Below, in pieces: positions 1 through 15,000 of a stretch of DNA of 64,000 nucleotides; position 1 is the first letter of the stretch; the number at the start of each line of letters is the position of its first letter. The DNA is from Zhengitettix transpicula (Eukaryota; Arthropoda; Insecta; Orthoptera; Tetrigidae). The notes under the pieces were generated by a model that had not been told where the DNA came from, did not search any database, and worked only from the letters and a program-made list of their open reading frames with translations. A program made the position numbers and the translations under genes. The stretch is from assembly GCA_037074705.1 (NCBI GenBank), contig CM073596.1, forward strand, positions 13,758,501 through 13,822,500, read 5' to 3'.

Positions 1-748
1 CAAATGCTAAATAAATATAATTAATTTTCATCAAATAAATGTAGAACATATAACGTGAATATGAAGTATATTAAATTTTTATACACAACAATGTTGTAAA
101 ATTTTTAGATATATATATATTTACATAAACACACAATTTATGCAGGAGCTGTGTAAACCAATATATCAATGTATCTAAGTACAAAGATATATATATATAT
201 TTATCGTGTGTATGTGATAAAATTTAGTATGCAATACAAAGCAATTTAAAATTAATTTTTGTACATACACACACTCTCATTCAAAGTAATACAGAACTAA
301 ATAAATCTGTGTAATATGACATTGTTAGTTTATTTTTTCAATTTTCCTACCACATGAATATAAATATTATATAATACAGAAAAACAACATACATTTTTAA
401 AATAAACTTTCATAAATAAAAAAAAATGTGTACCAGAAACAACTAGAAGTTTGGATATACAGTTCAATAGCTCTAATTTAGAGCGTAAAGTGTAATATTT
501 TGTGGATTTCTTTCAGCGCTGCATTGAATTATGTATGTCCAATACGCAAAACAGGGAGTTAATATGAATAATAAATCTGTTAAGTACGTTAGTAGCAATG
601 GCTCTTAACATTTAGTTACACTTCAAATATTGCAACAATTCAAATATAAATTCCATTATTACTGTCCCAAAGTATTAATTTGAAAGTGAATGACACTTTA
701 AGAAACTGGATAAAATCTAACATAAATACAACTTCAGAGTTTCTGCTG
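1..748. other. AT-rich 3' flank of gcl
   Basis: Very AT-rich sequence with short TA runs, downstream of the gcl stop codon on the minus strand. Several TTTATT hexamers (AATAAA on the minus strand) occur, one near 330, and could serve as the gcl poly(A) signal. I cannot choose between them. No other gene is visible. Confidence 0.4.
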
Positions 749-1423
749 CTAGATAGTGGGGCAGCTACCAGCATCATTCTCGGCACTATTATCCACAACA
801 GAAGCAGCCGGCGTCACGGTGAGAACATTCACAGACAGCATCAGTGGGTATTTCAGTTCTTTATCAAGTGTAAAAATTGTCACCTGAAATTAACAAATTA
901 AAAATCAGTTATGTCTTTAGCTGTAACACTGCACAAAGCAGGGAACTCAACCATTCAAACCTGCAAAGCTTTCACCATACGGCATGTGCTTCCTTAAAAA
1001 TAACACACTTCATTAGCAGAATAGCTGGCTATCATGACTGGATTGACACATTTTTGTCATTGCTCAAAGTGGCCACTCAGCCCAAGGAAACCTTCATGTG
1101 TCAAACACAATAAAGCAACACATTTTTATGCAGTTGATTTTATTATTGATATATTTTAATAATATATTACCTTAAGTCTTTGTACATATGTATGTATATT
1201 TCCATTATTTCTCACAAATTTCCCTTGTTGTCACCTTTCTGTTATAGTTAAAGAGGCTTTGTGTTGTGGATTGTTCCTGTCTAAAGGCTGTTCAAGTAAT
1301 TGAATTTGACACTGCAGTTGGCTAGTATGTGGTGCACACCATATCTAGAGTGCCTCCAAAAATTTGAACTGTGTCGTGTTCAAGATGACAACACTGACTC
1401 TAAATTTCAAGTAAGCCATTTCC

Positions 1424-1480
<57 letters not shown>

Positions 1481-2106
1481 GTGAATAACATCGGTAAGTG
1501 GCCGCCCTTGTGTCCGCGGGCCTGAGAAGGAATACATTAAACGTGAACGCGTGCCTGCCCGAGAGGCCAAAAGAAGCCGCAGGTACATGTCCCTTTTTTT
1601 TGCATCGTTTGAGGGGGGGGGGGCCGGAGTACGAATATATACTCCGAACCCAGGTGAAAGTGGACAGACAGATGGAGGACGGAAAGTGGAGTGAGAGAGG
1701 CGAGAGAGTGGAAAATTTGGCAAGCGGTAGCCAACAAAAGTTTTTGGAGAGACGTCAATCGCGGGGAGGCTGAAGAATGAGATCGTCTGCTGCTTACTAC
1801 AAGACCAGTGATCCACTGCAAGTCGGCTGACGCCACAAGTTAAAGTAAGGATCACTACTTCTGTAAAGTGCCTTCAAAAGTTGAATTTTTTTTACACAGT
1901 GCAGAAATAGGCTCTGTTCTTGAATAGCTATCAAGCCGCCCACATTACCCTGTTGAGAAGGAGGATTTTATAACCAAGCCGGAGCTAATGATAATTTTTT
2001 TTGCAGACCACTGTATATCTGCTGGTACCCAATAATATTTTTTTAATGTATTTTTTGTATTTTCATGTAATAAAGTTTTTTTTATATTTAGTAATAAAGT
2101 CCAATC

Positions 2107-2174
<68 letters not shown>

Positions 2175-3015
2175 GGTGAGATGATTTTTATAAGTCAAAC
2201 TTGGAGGTGCAAAGAAGGAGACTGCCTAGTAAATGACTATTTAGAAATACATTATCATGATAAAACTGATTTTTAATGTTACAAAAATCCAAATTATGAA
2301 TAGGAAATCCATATGAAAGTAAACACTAAATTAATGGATTAGGATAGAAAAATCTCAATTGGATAGTGAATGGAGCTCAGGTTCTTTCCATCCAAATTAT
2401 CCTGGTATACTAAATTGTAGACAAGCCTGTGTTCAGGTCCATACAATAGATGGAGAAAGTTTGTGCCTAACAGGGAGTTGTCCAGGATAGCTCAGATGGT
2501 AAGAGCATGATGTACTAAACAGAAGTCCAGGGTTGGATTCTGAGTCTGGTCAAGACATTTCCATTCTAATCAATTAATTCATTTAGTGCTGAGCTTCAAT
2601 TAAAAGCATTCTTCTGTTCCTGAAGTAAACACTAAATTAAGTGACATATCAAACATAATATAATGTATGTGTTGTCGTTTTCATTGTAAGCCTACATGCA
2701 CATGCTTACAAGATAGAAACAAAAAATAAAAATTGGGGAACCAATTTAGGAACATCCTTAAATGCTTCTATACTCATGTAACAATGTTTTATCAATACAA
2801 CTTACCTCCTCATTCTTGTAAAGTGTAACAGCCTTCAAACCAGTTGATTGGGTATGTTTTATTTGACGCTGTTCATCTAAACAAGCAATTGTAATCCTGT
2901 AACATAAAAAGTAATTATCAATATAATTACATTAATATTACTGCAGCAAAAGGTACACACACACAGTGTCACTGTATGGCTGGCCAGCACATTTTTGACA
3001 ATGTCATATCCTTAC

Positions 3016-3048
<33 letters not shown>

Positions 3049-6000
3049 CATCTGGGCAGGAAAAAGATAGACAAAGAGTGGCTTAAATTTATAGTTAGTG
3101 TCGTCAGGTTTGGCAGTAAGGAACATGCTAAATTTTCCAAGTGCCTAAGCCCCCTTCCTCAGGACATTCGAGTACCTTGTGACAACCGACCACACACAAC
3201 AGGACCGAACAGTCTGTGTGGTCAGATGTCACTAGATGCAGCCCTGTTCTGTCCTATGAAGAGGGCATAAGCATCTGAAAATTAGCATCAAATAATGAAG
3301 GAAAGGCTTTTGAAAATGAAATTAATTTTCCTTTACAAAAAGTTTGTTGAGTAGTGGTAATATTGATATAGTATGCTTTACCTCATAACTAAATGTCTCT
3401 TGGACTGAAGACTTAACATCATTTCATTTTCTGCTCGATGCTGTCGTTTGAGCCTCAGTGTGCGTGAATCACAAATCCAGACAAGATCCAACCCAAAGTT
3501 AAAACCTGTCCATCGCCACATATGATCCCCTTCAGTTGGAAGAATACGGCCACATCTTAAACAATTGTCTTTGAACTCCTCAAAACTCAACATATTTGGC
3601 CTGTAAAATACATTCACAGGATTTGTAAAAGAAAGAATGCAGAGAATTTATCAACTACAACACCACCTTAATGTAACTGAAATTATCTAATAACTAATAA
3701 TTAATTAGGTATTATTAGGAAAATTAGAAGTGCTCAACATTTTAAGTGATAGATCTTAATAATTTTTTCAGAGAAAATTATTTACAGATACTTTTTTATT
3801 TTGTGTTTACAGATACAATAATTTCAATTACATTCATTAAAAAGTTTAAAGAATTTTACTTGAGCTAGTTTATTGCATTCTATATAAAGCTAGTCATGCA
3901 CTTCATAAGAAATTATATAAATATAGATAACATATTATAAATGTGACAGTACTTTATTATACTATTGTAACTATTGTCTGCTTAGTATAAATATTAGATA
4001 AAAAATATTTATAAACAAATCCAAATAGAACATATAGATGAAATTAATGTAATTCAGTGTTTCCATTTCAAACTCATATATTGGCAGAAAATTATTCCTT
4101 TTACCAAATGGAAGAATTACAAAAATAAGCACAGTAAAGTGTTTTACCCTCTGTCCAGTCCTGTGTCCAGACGCAAAATGTGGTTCCACTGTCTGAACAC
4201 TGTGGAAGTGAACCAGTCCATTGGAATTATATTGTCTGTTTTAAGCATTTCTATATCAACATGATGGTTAATAAGATGTTTAAATCTCAGAGCTTTAAAT
4301 GGTGGACGGTATGGATTGCCATCTTGTGTCAACAGGAATGGAGGGTCATCTGGAAATTTCAATGTTCAAATAAATCAATCAAACAATATAAAAATAAGTA
4401 TATAATTGAACACAGAATTTAATAGTGAAAAATAATCTTAAATGCTCCTATTTTGCTGACATATTCCCAAAAAATTAACAATTCTACGTTATAAAAGACT
4501 TTGTAAAAGTAAAGGACCTTGATACGAAGTAATCAAGTCCTCTGATAGAACACAGGTAACATCATAATTTTTTAATTGTCAGTTCATTGTAAATTAATTA
4601 ATATTTCCATATATAAACCTTCTGTTACATCTTTAAATATTCTCACCTTTCCTATTCTGGAAGAATTGCTGAGATTCAAAGAGTGCATCATGAGTTTTGA
4701 AATTCCACTGAGGATTGATTTGCAGGTACACCCAATACTTTAAGAAGACATACAGTGAAAACTCTGTTTGCATCACAAAAAGATCTGGACTTTCCACTAA
4801 TTTTGTCATCAAATCCACACTGAAAATATACAAAAAAAATGACATCTCAGTTTATGCTCACCAGTCCATTAAATATAAATTGAATGAATATTAGTTTGTA
4901 CTGAATAAATGCAATAGTTTTGAATCCCCTTTGAGACTATATTGTAAACAACATACATTTCCCAAAATATACAGAGAGCAAAAGTCAGATGTACAGTAAT
5001 AGCATACATATATTTACCTTATGTCCTTGATGCTTTCTGGTTCTACATTAAAGTAACTTAACAAGTTTACTAATAGCCACCTCAAAGCTGCATCCCTAAC
5101 TCTAGCAATTCCATATTCGGTTCCTGCCTCATAAAATGGAATTGCTGTCTGTAAATAGAGATCATATATTAAAATTGAAAATAATTATATATAAACTTAT
5201 ATTCTTTAAAATTGCTCTTGTGATTGAGCATAATAATCACCTTTCCATTTAATGATTCAATCATTATTTCTGCACATTTGTCAATCACACCTTCTAACTG
5301 AAATAGTGTTGCAGCTGCTAATGTCGACACAACCTCGGCAGGTTCCACAGTCATTTCATCCAGATAGAGGGAACCGAGAACAGTATGTAGTGCTGCAAAA
5401 CCATCACATTGTGAAGACAATTACTTGATAGAATTTGTAGAAGTAGATAACAAAGAAAGGAAAATATAAATAATGACTTAAATTATGTAGGCAAGTATAA
5501 GTGTTATAAAATTATTTGTCATTTGTTGTTGAGAAAAATGTTAGATCAATTGTAAAAACAAGAAGATACCTTACAATTCCAAAATTTAATCAACATATTA
5601 AACAATAGTTAGTTTAAAAATCAATAAGACTTTTGTAAACATGATGTGGCATTAAAATGCAAATTTTTCAACTATGCCTCATTTAAATTAAATTAATAAT
5701 CTGTAATACTTTCTCATGTCTTCCAAAAACCCAAATGTATTAACAGCAGTTTGTTTCTCAAACTTAGAATAAATAATAATACTTAATCAGTTCATCAAAC
5801 ATACAAAATGTATTGAACAAGTCAAGTATACCTAAAATTGATGTTTTTAATTTTGGAGTACCAAGTATTAAATTAGGCCAAGGAATGGGAATTTGCATCC
5901 AAGCACAGTCCACTCATTCCCAATAACAGAGACGTCACCCTGCATCACTTCACATTTCAACTTGTGCTAGGATTATAATTTCTAATTTAAGTCAGATTTC

Positions 6001-9000
6001 TTTTTTAAAAAATATATGCTATACTAACCATCTAAATTTATTTTAGGGTCTACTATTTCAATTGAGATAACATCTTCTCTAGCTTCTCGCCATGCACCAG
6101 AAAACATACTGGCAAAATACGGGCTCTGAAAAACAAATTTTCTTTCAACCGTGAAATAATGCATACATATAAAACAATTATGGTGCTGGAAATATTAACA
6201 AGTGCAGAAACTTGTATATTTTGCTAGATTAAAACATTACTATTGTAATCAATACATTTTACAAAAAAAAATTCTTGAATGTGTATCGATCATAACAATA
6301 TTCTGAAATGAAACAATATCATCAAATAGACAAAATGTTAATTGGTAATAATTTTGTTGGTAAATATTATACTGCTACAATTATTCAGGTTTCCTATGTC
6401 AGTGAGTGATGAAATATCAGAGAGGAAGATTAAAAGATTAAACCCAACATTCAGACGCAATCACTGCTTATTTATTAGAACAGAGGAAAGACTTATAGCT
6501 ACAGTAATATAGTCATAACATTTCCCTAGACGTATAAACATGCATCATTTCAATATAACCAAAAGAGGTCTTACTTATTCACATTTTTAGTTGGATAACC
6601 ACACCCAAAATGTTTCTGTTGTCTATTTTTTCACTTACCTATATATAGTTTAATATACAATGAGCATAATACATAACTTGGCAACTAAAAATTATTATAT
6701 ATTTTTAGAGAATCTTTTAAAAAATTTAAAATGCTTATATAAGAATTTGATTGTTGCTTAGTTACCTGAGACAGGTAAACTTTATGAAGTTTCCAGTATT
6801 TCCCTAATGCACACACAGTTATATCACTACTTTTCCCCTCTTTGAATAAGGCCTGGTAAATATATTGTGGTGTAGTAGATAACTTTTTTCTGAAATCATA
6901 TTAAACAAATAGAAATATAATTTTAGAAAATAATACTTCAATTAAATTATTTCCTAAATTAAAGGTTTTGAATATTCCTGTGTGAAACAAGTTCATTAAA
7001 ATTTATGAACAAGAATTAGTTTGTACTTAAATAAATATATTTTTTCAATATAAGTAACAAATATTTTAAAATATTATCCCTTAAATTAAATCTGGGGAAT
7101 CCATATAAAATAAATATGATCTTATTTATGCAATTGTACAAATTCCTACAGTTTTCTTGATTGGTTCATATCATAAATTTATTTATAAATTATGTAATAA
7201 CATGAGTGATTTCCAGACATTAAATATGTTAAATTTTAAAGTTCCAGTGTGTCTAGACAAATAAATACATTTGGAACCAAATAATTTAAATCAAATTATA
7301 CTTGTAATAGTCCAATTTGAGAATTGGTAAACTGATCACAATTGTGATTTGGACTTGTTTAATTTGAATGATTGTGATCTGGTGAAGTGTGTATATGCAC
7401 AAATGTGTATGAGTAAATTTTTGTTTGGGATTATAAAATTGTGATAAGATAAAAATTGGACAGTTATAGTCCATGCAATTAATATAAAAGAAAAATTAGA
7501 CCCTAAATAAATTTATATATATATATAGTCCGCAGCTGGCTGGTGCACGGAATGGTGTAACACTCCTTCCTGAAGAAGGAGGCTGAGAGCCTCCGAAAAT
7601 TTGAAGAAAAACCTTCAGTTCCTCATGGCAACACCGCACTTCACTTTCAGGTAAGCCACAACCTATCTCTCTATCCTTTCCATACCAATATTGCAAATAT
7701 TTTTGACAATGTCACATTCTTACTATTACAATATATATATATATCAGAGATAGTCTACGCCTAATTATAATTACGTTAAATATAATGTGCATACTTCATT
7801 ACGTAAAAGATATGAATATTGTTTGTGGGAATAAGCAACAATAGATTTAGTAAGCATGTAACGTAAAGTGACCAATAACTGAAATTCTGAAAGCATGGTG
7901 AATATAAATAACACATAATTGGAACACCTTGTTACAGAAGGTTATCAGTCAAATTGCATTAGGATATATCTCAATAATTAAATATTTTTACCAAAAAATA
8001 TTTTGGAATTATTATTCATAGAAATACTTGCCATTTGTTTCTTAACTAATCATGTTGAAACATTAACATGCATATTTAATTTTATATATATTTATAATTT
8101 ATATAATCAATTCAGGAGAGTTGGTAAATTTTCCCAAAAATAAGGAACATATATCTTAAATGTTTATTTATTTTTGTACCACTATTTTTCATGTTCAGAG
8201 GAACATGTACTACAAATCAGTGCAAAGACAAAATTAAATCAGATTCCATCGTTGGAGTCATGAATGCCTTTTTCAACCAAAATATTAAGGAAATTTGATT
8301 CAATCAGTGATTGACAAGTAACGGATGGAGGCATAATGTGACATAACAATTATGGTGTACCCACATGCCAAATGCTATGATGAAAACGAACAATTTCCAG
8401 TTACAGAGTCTGGGTAAGCAACTCATATAATGTGAAAGGTCTCAATCCAAGTAACAGTTAATCACCTCTGACACTAAATGGAAGGATATTTGATAATCAA
8501 TATTCTTATATATTAACATACTGAATAATAAATTTTAATTAAATCTCTTTCGTATTTTAAAACAGCATTTCAAGCCAGACAAAACGTTTTCTCGGGACAA
8601 CGGGCCTTTTCGAACTGTGTGCAAATAATGTATTCCAGGAGTTTACTTTATGATGTGTTCCCGAACGACTTGACACGCAAGTAGTGGGAGTTCCCTTTAA
8701 TAGGTCGCCGTATTTGAGTCGGCCAACTGACTCAAAAACAACGGTTGGTCGGTCGATGAACCCTGCGGTGCAAGGTGTGAGACCAGAATACAGATGGCAA
8801 GCCTTCTTCTGTTTATGTTCCTCTCGAATGTGAGGTTGGAAAAAGTAGCTACACCCGGCTAGGGGATCAATAAAAAAATATAACCGCTAAATTTAGCGAT
8901 ATCACGGTTCAGAAGTGGCACGCTGCCTGAAAAACACGACTCGCCGACTCAAGTGAACACTTCATATTTCAGGAGAAAGACGTATATTAACACGTTTAGA

Positions 9001-12000
9001 CAGAATCTGGTGAATGGAAGTACCGGCGAAACAAGACTAGCCCGCAGGTATATTTTTTTCAGCAAAAAAAAAAAAGTTCATCAGGAAGATGATCTCGTAA
9101 AATCTGTTCTCCATGCAACTGTCAAGCCCGCAACACGTTCGCTTTTAAGTGTTAATAACGAACCGAAAATTCATTACGTGCTCACTCCTGGGTTAATATT
9201 TTATTTTCGCTAGACGAAATTGTAAGCATCGATGCAATTGATAGTTTCTTGTGAAACAATAGAAATTTTGTTCCTTTCGGCCGCTCTGCACCGTCGATAT
9301 TGTTGCTGCGACTATTGTTCCCTTTGTTTTCCTCTATATGCTAAATGTGACTTGCCATCTCTTTTCTTGTGGCGAATATGTGCGATGGCCACGTAATGAC
9401 GTCATGAGTGATGACTCATCGAAGCGTCGCTAGTCTCAAGTGTTTGTATAATTTCATCGGCGAGACAGTGAAATTCTTTCAAATTCTAAAAGCAAATTCT
9501 CTCAAGTTATTCGCAAAATGTGACATATCTGTGGTCTTAGATGACATTGTTCGGCGACTCGATTGTTTATATTTAGTGAATTAGCGAGATAAAATGAAAA
9601 TGATACAAGCCGAGGAATGGAAAGCTAGTTCCAATGTTTCGGCTACTACAAACTGTTCGTCTTCAGGGAAAGAAAGGGTTTAGAATCAGAGCGGAGGCAC
9701 ACGTCTGCAAGTTACTCCGTAACGAAATAAACCTACCAAGTTCAGTATATTTCAAAGGAGTCGGCCAACGAGGAGCTTAGCAAATGGCAAATCCAGATTA
9801 CCTAAATATTAAGAGAGCGATGACTTTCCCGGTGTAAATTATGAATAAATCATTCTCGAGACCCCAACCTGGTTAAATATTTATTACACCATGTATATAT
9901 GGTGTAATAATTATTATTTTATTATATACTAGCTGGTGCCCGGCGTTGCCCGTGTACTTATTTATATAAACCCGAAAAAGTATTTAATTCTACATTTATA
10001 TTTAGTCAAGAAGTGATTTAACCTAAATCTAAATGTTCCTAGTTCCGTACATCTTTCGACCGATAGTGCATTTATTTAATAGCAATAAAATACATTCAAT
10101 ATTATTGCATCAATCCCAACAATCGTATCTCAGAATTTATTTACGAATAGAATACTTTAATATTTTCCTTAAGTATTGCAGGATATAATTGTCCCTCAGT
10201 CTTCAGACATTACGAAAGATTAAATTGAATTTTTAAAAAAATGTCGCCATATTGAACTTAACAAATATGACACGAAAAATAACTTACCATTTCCGCAAGG
10301 ATCGTAAAGTATTTCGTATTGTTCTTTATTATTATTCGATGGAGTATTACTGGATAAAATTATACTTTTTATTCAATTAAAATATTTCTTCTTTATTTCA
10401 TTACAAGTAAAAGGACCTATTTCCTTTGTTCTTCGGGTAGTAACGTCTCTCTCTTGCGCACGTGACGTCATGGTATCTTGGCGCGCAGTGATTCGACACA
10501 AATTTATCACCTTTTTCAATTATAATTCTTTCCGCAACTATGCTAGGGGTTTCTCACCCCCACAGTACCGTTTCTCGTGTTTTTAAGAATATCTGAACCA
10601 AGTTTTGTTCCAACCTGTCCACGCGTTTAAATTTGTGTAAAGATTAACGTAAATACATACAAATATACATCCTTTTTTATTATATAGAAGGTAATATGGT
10701 ACAATAAATATTATTTTATTATTTTTATAACTAAATACATAATATTTATTACACCATATTCTTAATTAAATTTATTAAATTTGAATATTTAAATAAAAAT
10801 AATAAAATATTTATTACACCATAATATTATGCTGTAATATATATATATATATATATATGTTAATAAATATTTATTACACCATATTAAATACATGCAAATA
10901 TACATCCTTTTTTATTATATAGAAGGTAATATGGTATAATAAATATTATTTTTATAAATAAATAAAAAAATAATATTTATTACACCATAATATTATGGTT
11001 TTTTTATCCTGGTTATATACATATATGGGTTAATAAATATTTTAATAAAAATAATAAAATAATATTCATTACACCATATATATATATATATACATATGGG
11101 TTAATGAATACTTAACCCGATTAAAAAAGTTATAATTTTCAAAAATATAGGACAGACAATGTAATTTAAGTAACGTCAACTTTTCGTACATGACGACCCG
11201 AGGAGTGACAAAATTATGAGAATCTATTTTTATTCAAAGGCTGATTTAAATATTTTAGTCCTTGATTTCATTTTCATGAGTACCAAATTACAAATCTCGG
11301 TTGGGAGGTTTATCCTTCCACGGAATTGGGACGGACTGAATCTCCTTTTACCAAGTAAATAATTATTACAGCTGAAACTTTTCCACGGGCCGAGTGAGAC
11401 AAGGAGGTGCGCAGTTTAGAATGTACGACTCTCCTTATGAGGCACCTGGGGAGTGGCCACTCGTGTCTCAGCTGTCCTTTTAAGCTCCTTCAGCCTCGTC
11501 GTGGGAACTTCTGTGCGTGAATGTTACATCAACTGAGACGCAAAGGTTCCGCACTAGTTGAAAATCATAGAGAAGCAAAACTGTGAGTCATCTAATTAAT
11601 GGCATCGTCAGCCAACACTGCTGACATCGACACTAGGAATGTGAAATCAAAATTTGCAAATCGGATATACTGGATACGTGTCCCGATTATCTGAGAAATC
11701 TCCCCGAAGCAGCGAAAGGAAGGAAGGCAACGGACTAGTATATAACTGGGACGATGTAGGTCAGCTTTGTTTATCAACACTCTCGCCTCGGTTTCGTAAG
11801 CAAGGTCTAGAAACGTTTCCCTACGAAATGGCATATTAGAAGACAGTAGACAGAATAATTTTTTTGATATATTTTTAGACAGTCCAAACGCTAAGCACGA
11901 TATTAATTATATAGATCCATATTTTCATCAGTCACATAGAGAATAACGCAAACTTCTTCAAACCGTTTATTTCAACGTTGAAAAGCGTTCGGCGTTAGCT

Positions 12001-15000
12001 ACCAAAACATTTTTTATATAAAATATTCCAGCTGTAAAAAGAGACTATTTAATTTATATATAATATAATTATTAAATTAAAAACGCTGTGAGCACTGCAA
12101 AATTTACGTACCTAAAATGTAATTATAATTTATTTCATCAGTATTTCGGGGACTATGATCGATATTAAATACTTTCGGTTTTTGCATAATGTGTTAATTT
12201 ACCACTTCTGGAACCCCTACAAAAGAGTTGGCAACATATTAAATCGTCCGGAATATTTCTGGAACAGGGTTCGAGTCCCCCCACCCCCACCCCCAAATAC
12301 AAAATTTAATAAACTATAACAATATGTTTAGTATTCTCTAAATTACCACTTCCTGAAACGTTGCCATTTGTTTCTTAAATCGTCCGGAATATTCCTGGAA
12401 CGTGGTCCATGGTTTTTTCCCAACTATAAAATTTATTATCCATGTTTTAAGTAGTGAGAACTAAACTAATTTTAATAACGTCAATCAATCACATATCGAT
12501 TCAGGTACTTGTTAACACGTGACACACAGTTATCAATCTTGTGTGTCGATATCTATCGAAAGTTGAATAAGAATTTAGTTCTCATAATTAAAAGGTAAAT
12601 TTGTCTTTAAAATTGTGGTTTCAATATATTATTTTTTTACCCTGATTCTTTTAGTATAAAAACAGATTCACATATTTTTAGTTCGATATCATATCGTTCT
12701 TCCTTAAGAATATAATAGTGAATTGAATGTTTGAAATTTAAAAGATTTAAATAATGCACGGATAAGACCGTATTAGTTTTGGCGATAGCCTCGAGTTATT
12801 TTTAAGATTGTATATTCTAATACATTTAGATAATATTCATTTTATCTATTGTGGGGATTCCTTCCTTTATTTTTTTTAATCATGTTATTAATTTTGTCAG
12901 GGTTGAATCCAAATTTCAATTCTTGTATACAATCTTTTATGATATTGGCTATTTTACGGTTTTTACAAGGCAACAATATTGAAAAAATATATATATTTTT
13001 AACGAATTCTTGTATTTTATGGGCAATTTGTTTAGTATTCTCTAAATTACCACTCTCCTGAACAGATGGCATTTGTTTCGTTCATAACTCGGAATATTCC
13101 TGGAACATGGTCCATGGTTTTTTTTCCAACTATAAAATTTATTATATTTATTTTAATTATTTTCATTGTGTTCATTAATTTTATTTATTGGTTTGAAAGT
13201 ATCTTGTTTAGTATTCTCTAAATTACCACTCCCCTGAACAGATGGCATTTGTTTCTTACATCGTCCGGAATATTCCTGGAACATGGCCCACGGCTTTTTT
13301 TTAAAATATAAAATTTATTATATTTATTTTAATTATCTTCATTGTGTTCATTAATTTTATTTTTTGGTTTGAAAGTATCTTGTTTAGTATTCTCTAAATT
13401 ACCACTCTCCTGAACAGATGGCATTTGTTTCTTACATCGTCCGGAATATTCCTGGAACAAGGTCCATGATTTTTTTTCCAACTATAAAATTTATTATATT
13501 TATTTTAATTATTTTCATTGTGTTCATTAATTTTATTTATTGGTTTGAAAGTATCTAGTTTAGTATTCCCTAAATAACCACTCTCCTGAACAGATGGCAT
13601 TTGTTTCTTACATCGTCCGGAATATTCCTGGAACATGGTCCACAGTTTTTTTTCCGAGTATAAAATTTATGATATTTATTTTAATTATCTTCATTGTGTT
13701 CATTAATTTTATTTATTGGTTTGAAAGTATTTTGTGATTGTATTGTCTTTAATTACATATTTATTAATTTATCAACTCTGTTTGTGTTCATATTACGGTA
13801 ATTATTTCTTTTGTATTACTTCTTCCTCTTATTAATTCCATTATTTTATCTCCCAAACAACTAATTAATAACATTGAAATAAATTACTTGGATAAATTTA
13901 CCTTATTTCTTTGTGTGGCTGATAAAATATGGGGCTATAAAATTAATAAATTACCAAAAATGTATTAGTAAGTTCACAAAACTTTTGATTTTAGGCAACG
14001 ATATAAATTAATATTCTGGGTATGATCTCAAAAAAATAATTCCGTTAAAGTAGAGTCCTATCGAAATACTTCTCTGAGAATCAACTCGTGAATCATACTT
14101 ATTTTGCCTATCATTTTAAAAAATATATCTAGAGGTCTGTAGTTTATGAATCTATATAATAAAAAAGGGAGTATATTTGTATGTATGTATGTTTGTATTT
14201 ACGTTGTTCTTTATACAAATTTTATCGCGTGGACAGAATGCAACAAAAATTGGTATACGTATTCTGCCAAAATCGAGAACCGGTACTGTGGGGGTGAGAA
14301 ACCCCTAGAATAAACGTGGAAATAATTATAATTGAAATAAGTTACGAATTAGTGTTAAATTACTGCGCGAGACGATGACGTCATAAGTTTTCAAGACATT
14401 GACGCATCCTAAATATAGTTCTGTATTTCGTAATGAAATAAAGCAGAAATATTTTTATTTAATATAAAGTATACATGTGGAAAGAATTATAATTAAAAAC
14501 CGTGATCATTAAATATTAATTTACTGCGCGCCAAGAGACAATGACGTCACGCGAGAGAAAGACGTTACTACGCAACGAACGAAGGAGATTATTAGGAATT
14601 AAATAAAGCAGAAATATTTTCTTTAAATAAAAAGTATAATTTTATGCAGCAATATTCCATCGAATGATAATAAAGAAGAATACGAATTACTTTACCATCC
14701 TTGGGGAAAATGTAAGTTAATTTTCGCGCTGTATTAGTTGTGAGTCTAGCTAACAATTTTATCAATGTAATATTTCGTAATGTATGAAGACTGAGTGACG
14801 ATTATATCCTGAAATACTCAAGGAATATATTTAAGTATTCAATTAAATACTTTTTCGAGTTTATATAAATAAGTACACGAGCAACGCCGGGCACCCAGCT
14901 AGTTTAGAATATATAACGAAAATTAATACGTAGCCAGCGGGTTTTGAATCCCGAAAAATTTAACAGGAAGCGATGGCAGCAAAAGAAACGACAATTGATC

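Noticed and set aside
1427..1855. Overlapping long frames on both strands, including a 142-codon minus frame
   Set aside because: The minus frame ends in a YIYIYI tract translated from (TA)n, and both strands are open because the block is GC-rich. No recognisable protein.
12266..12280. Perfect B-box-like GGTTCGAGTCCCC suggesting a tRNA gene
   Set aside because: No A box at the right distance and no cloverleaf. The sequence is part of a degenerate 176-bp repeat unit running into a CCCCCACCCCC tract.
13030..13735. Regular repeats that could be mistaken for a CRISPR array
   Set aside because: Whole 176-bp units repeat with no unique spacers, and the genome is eukaryotic with spliced genes.
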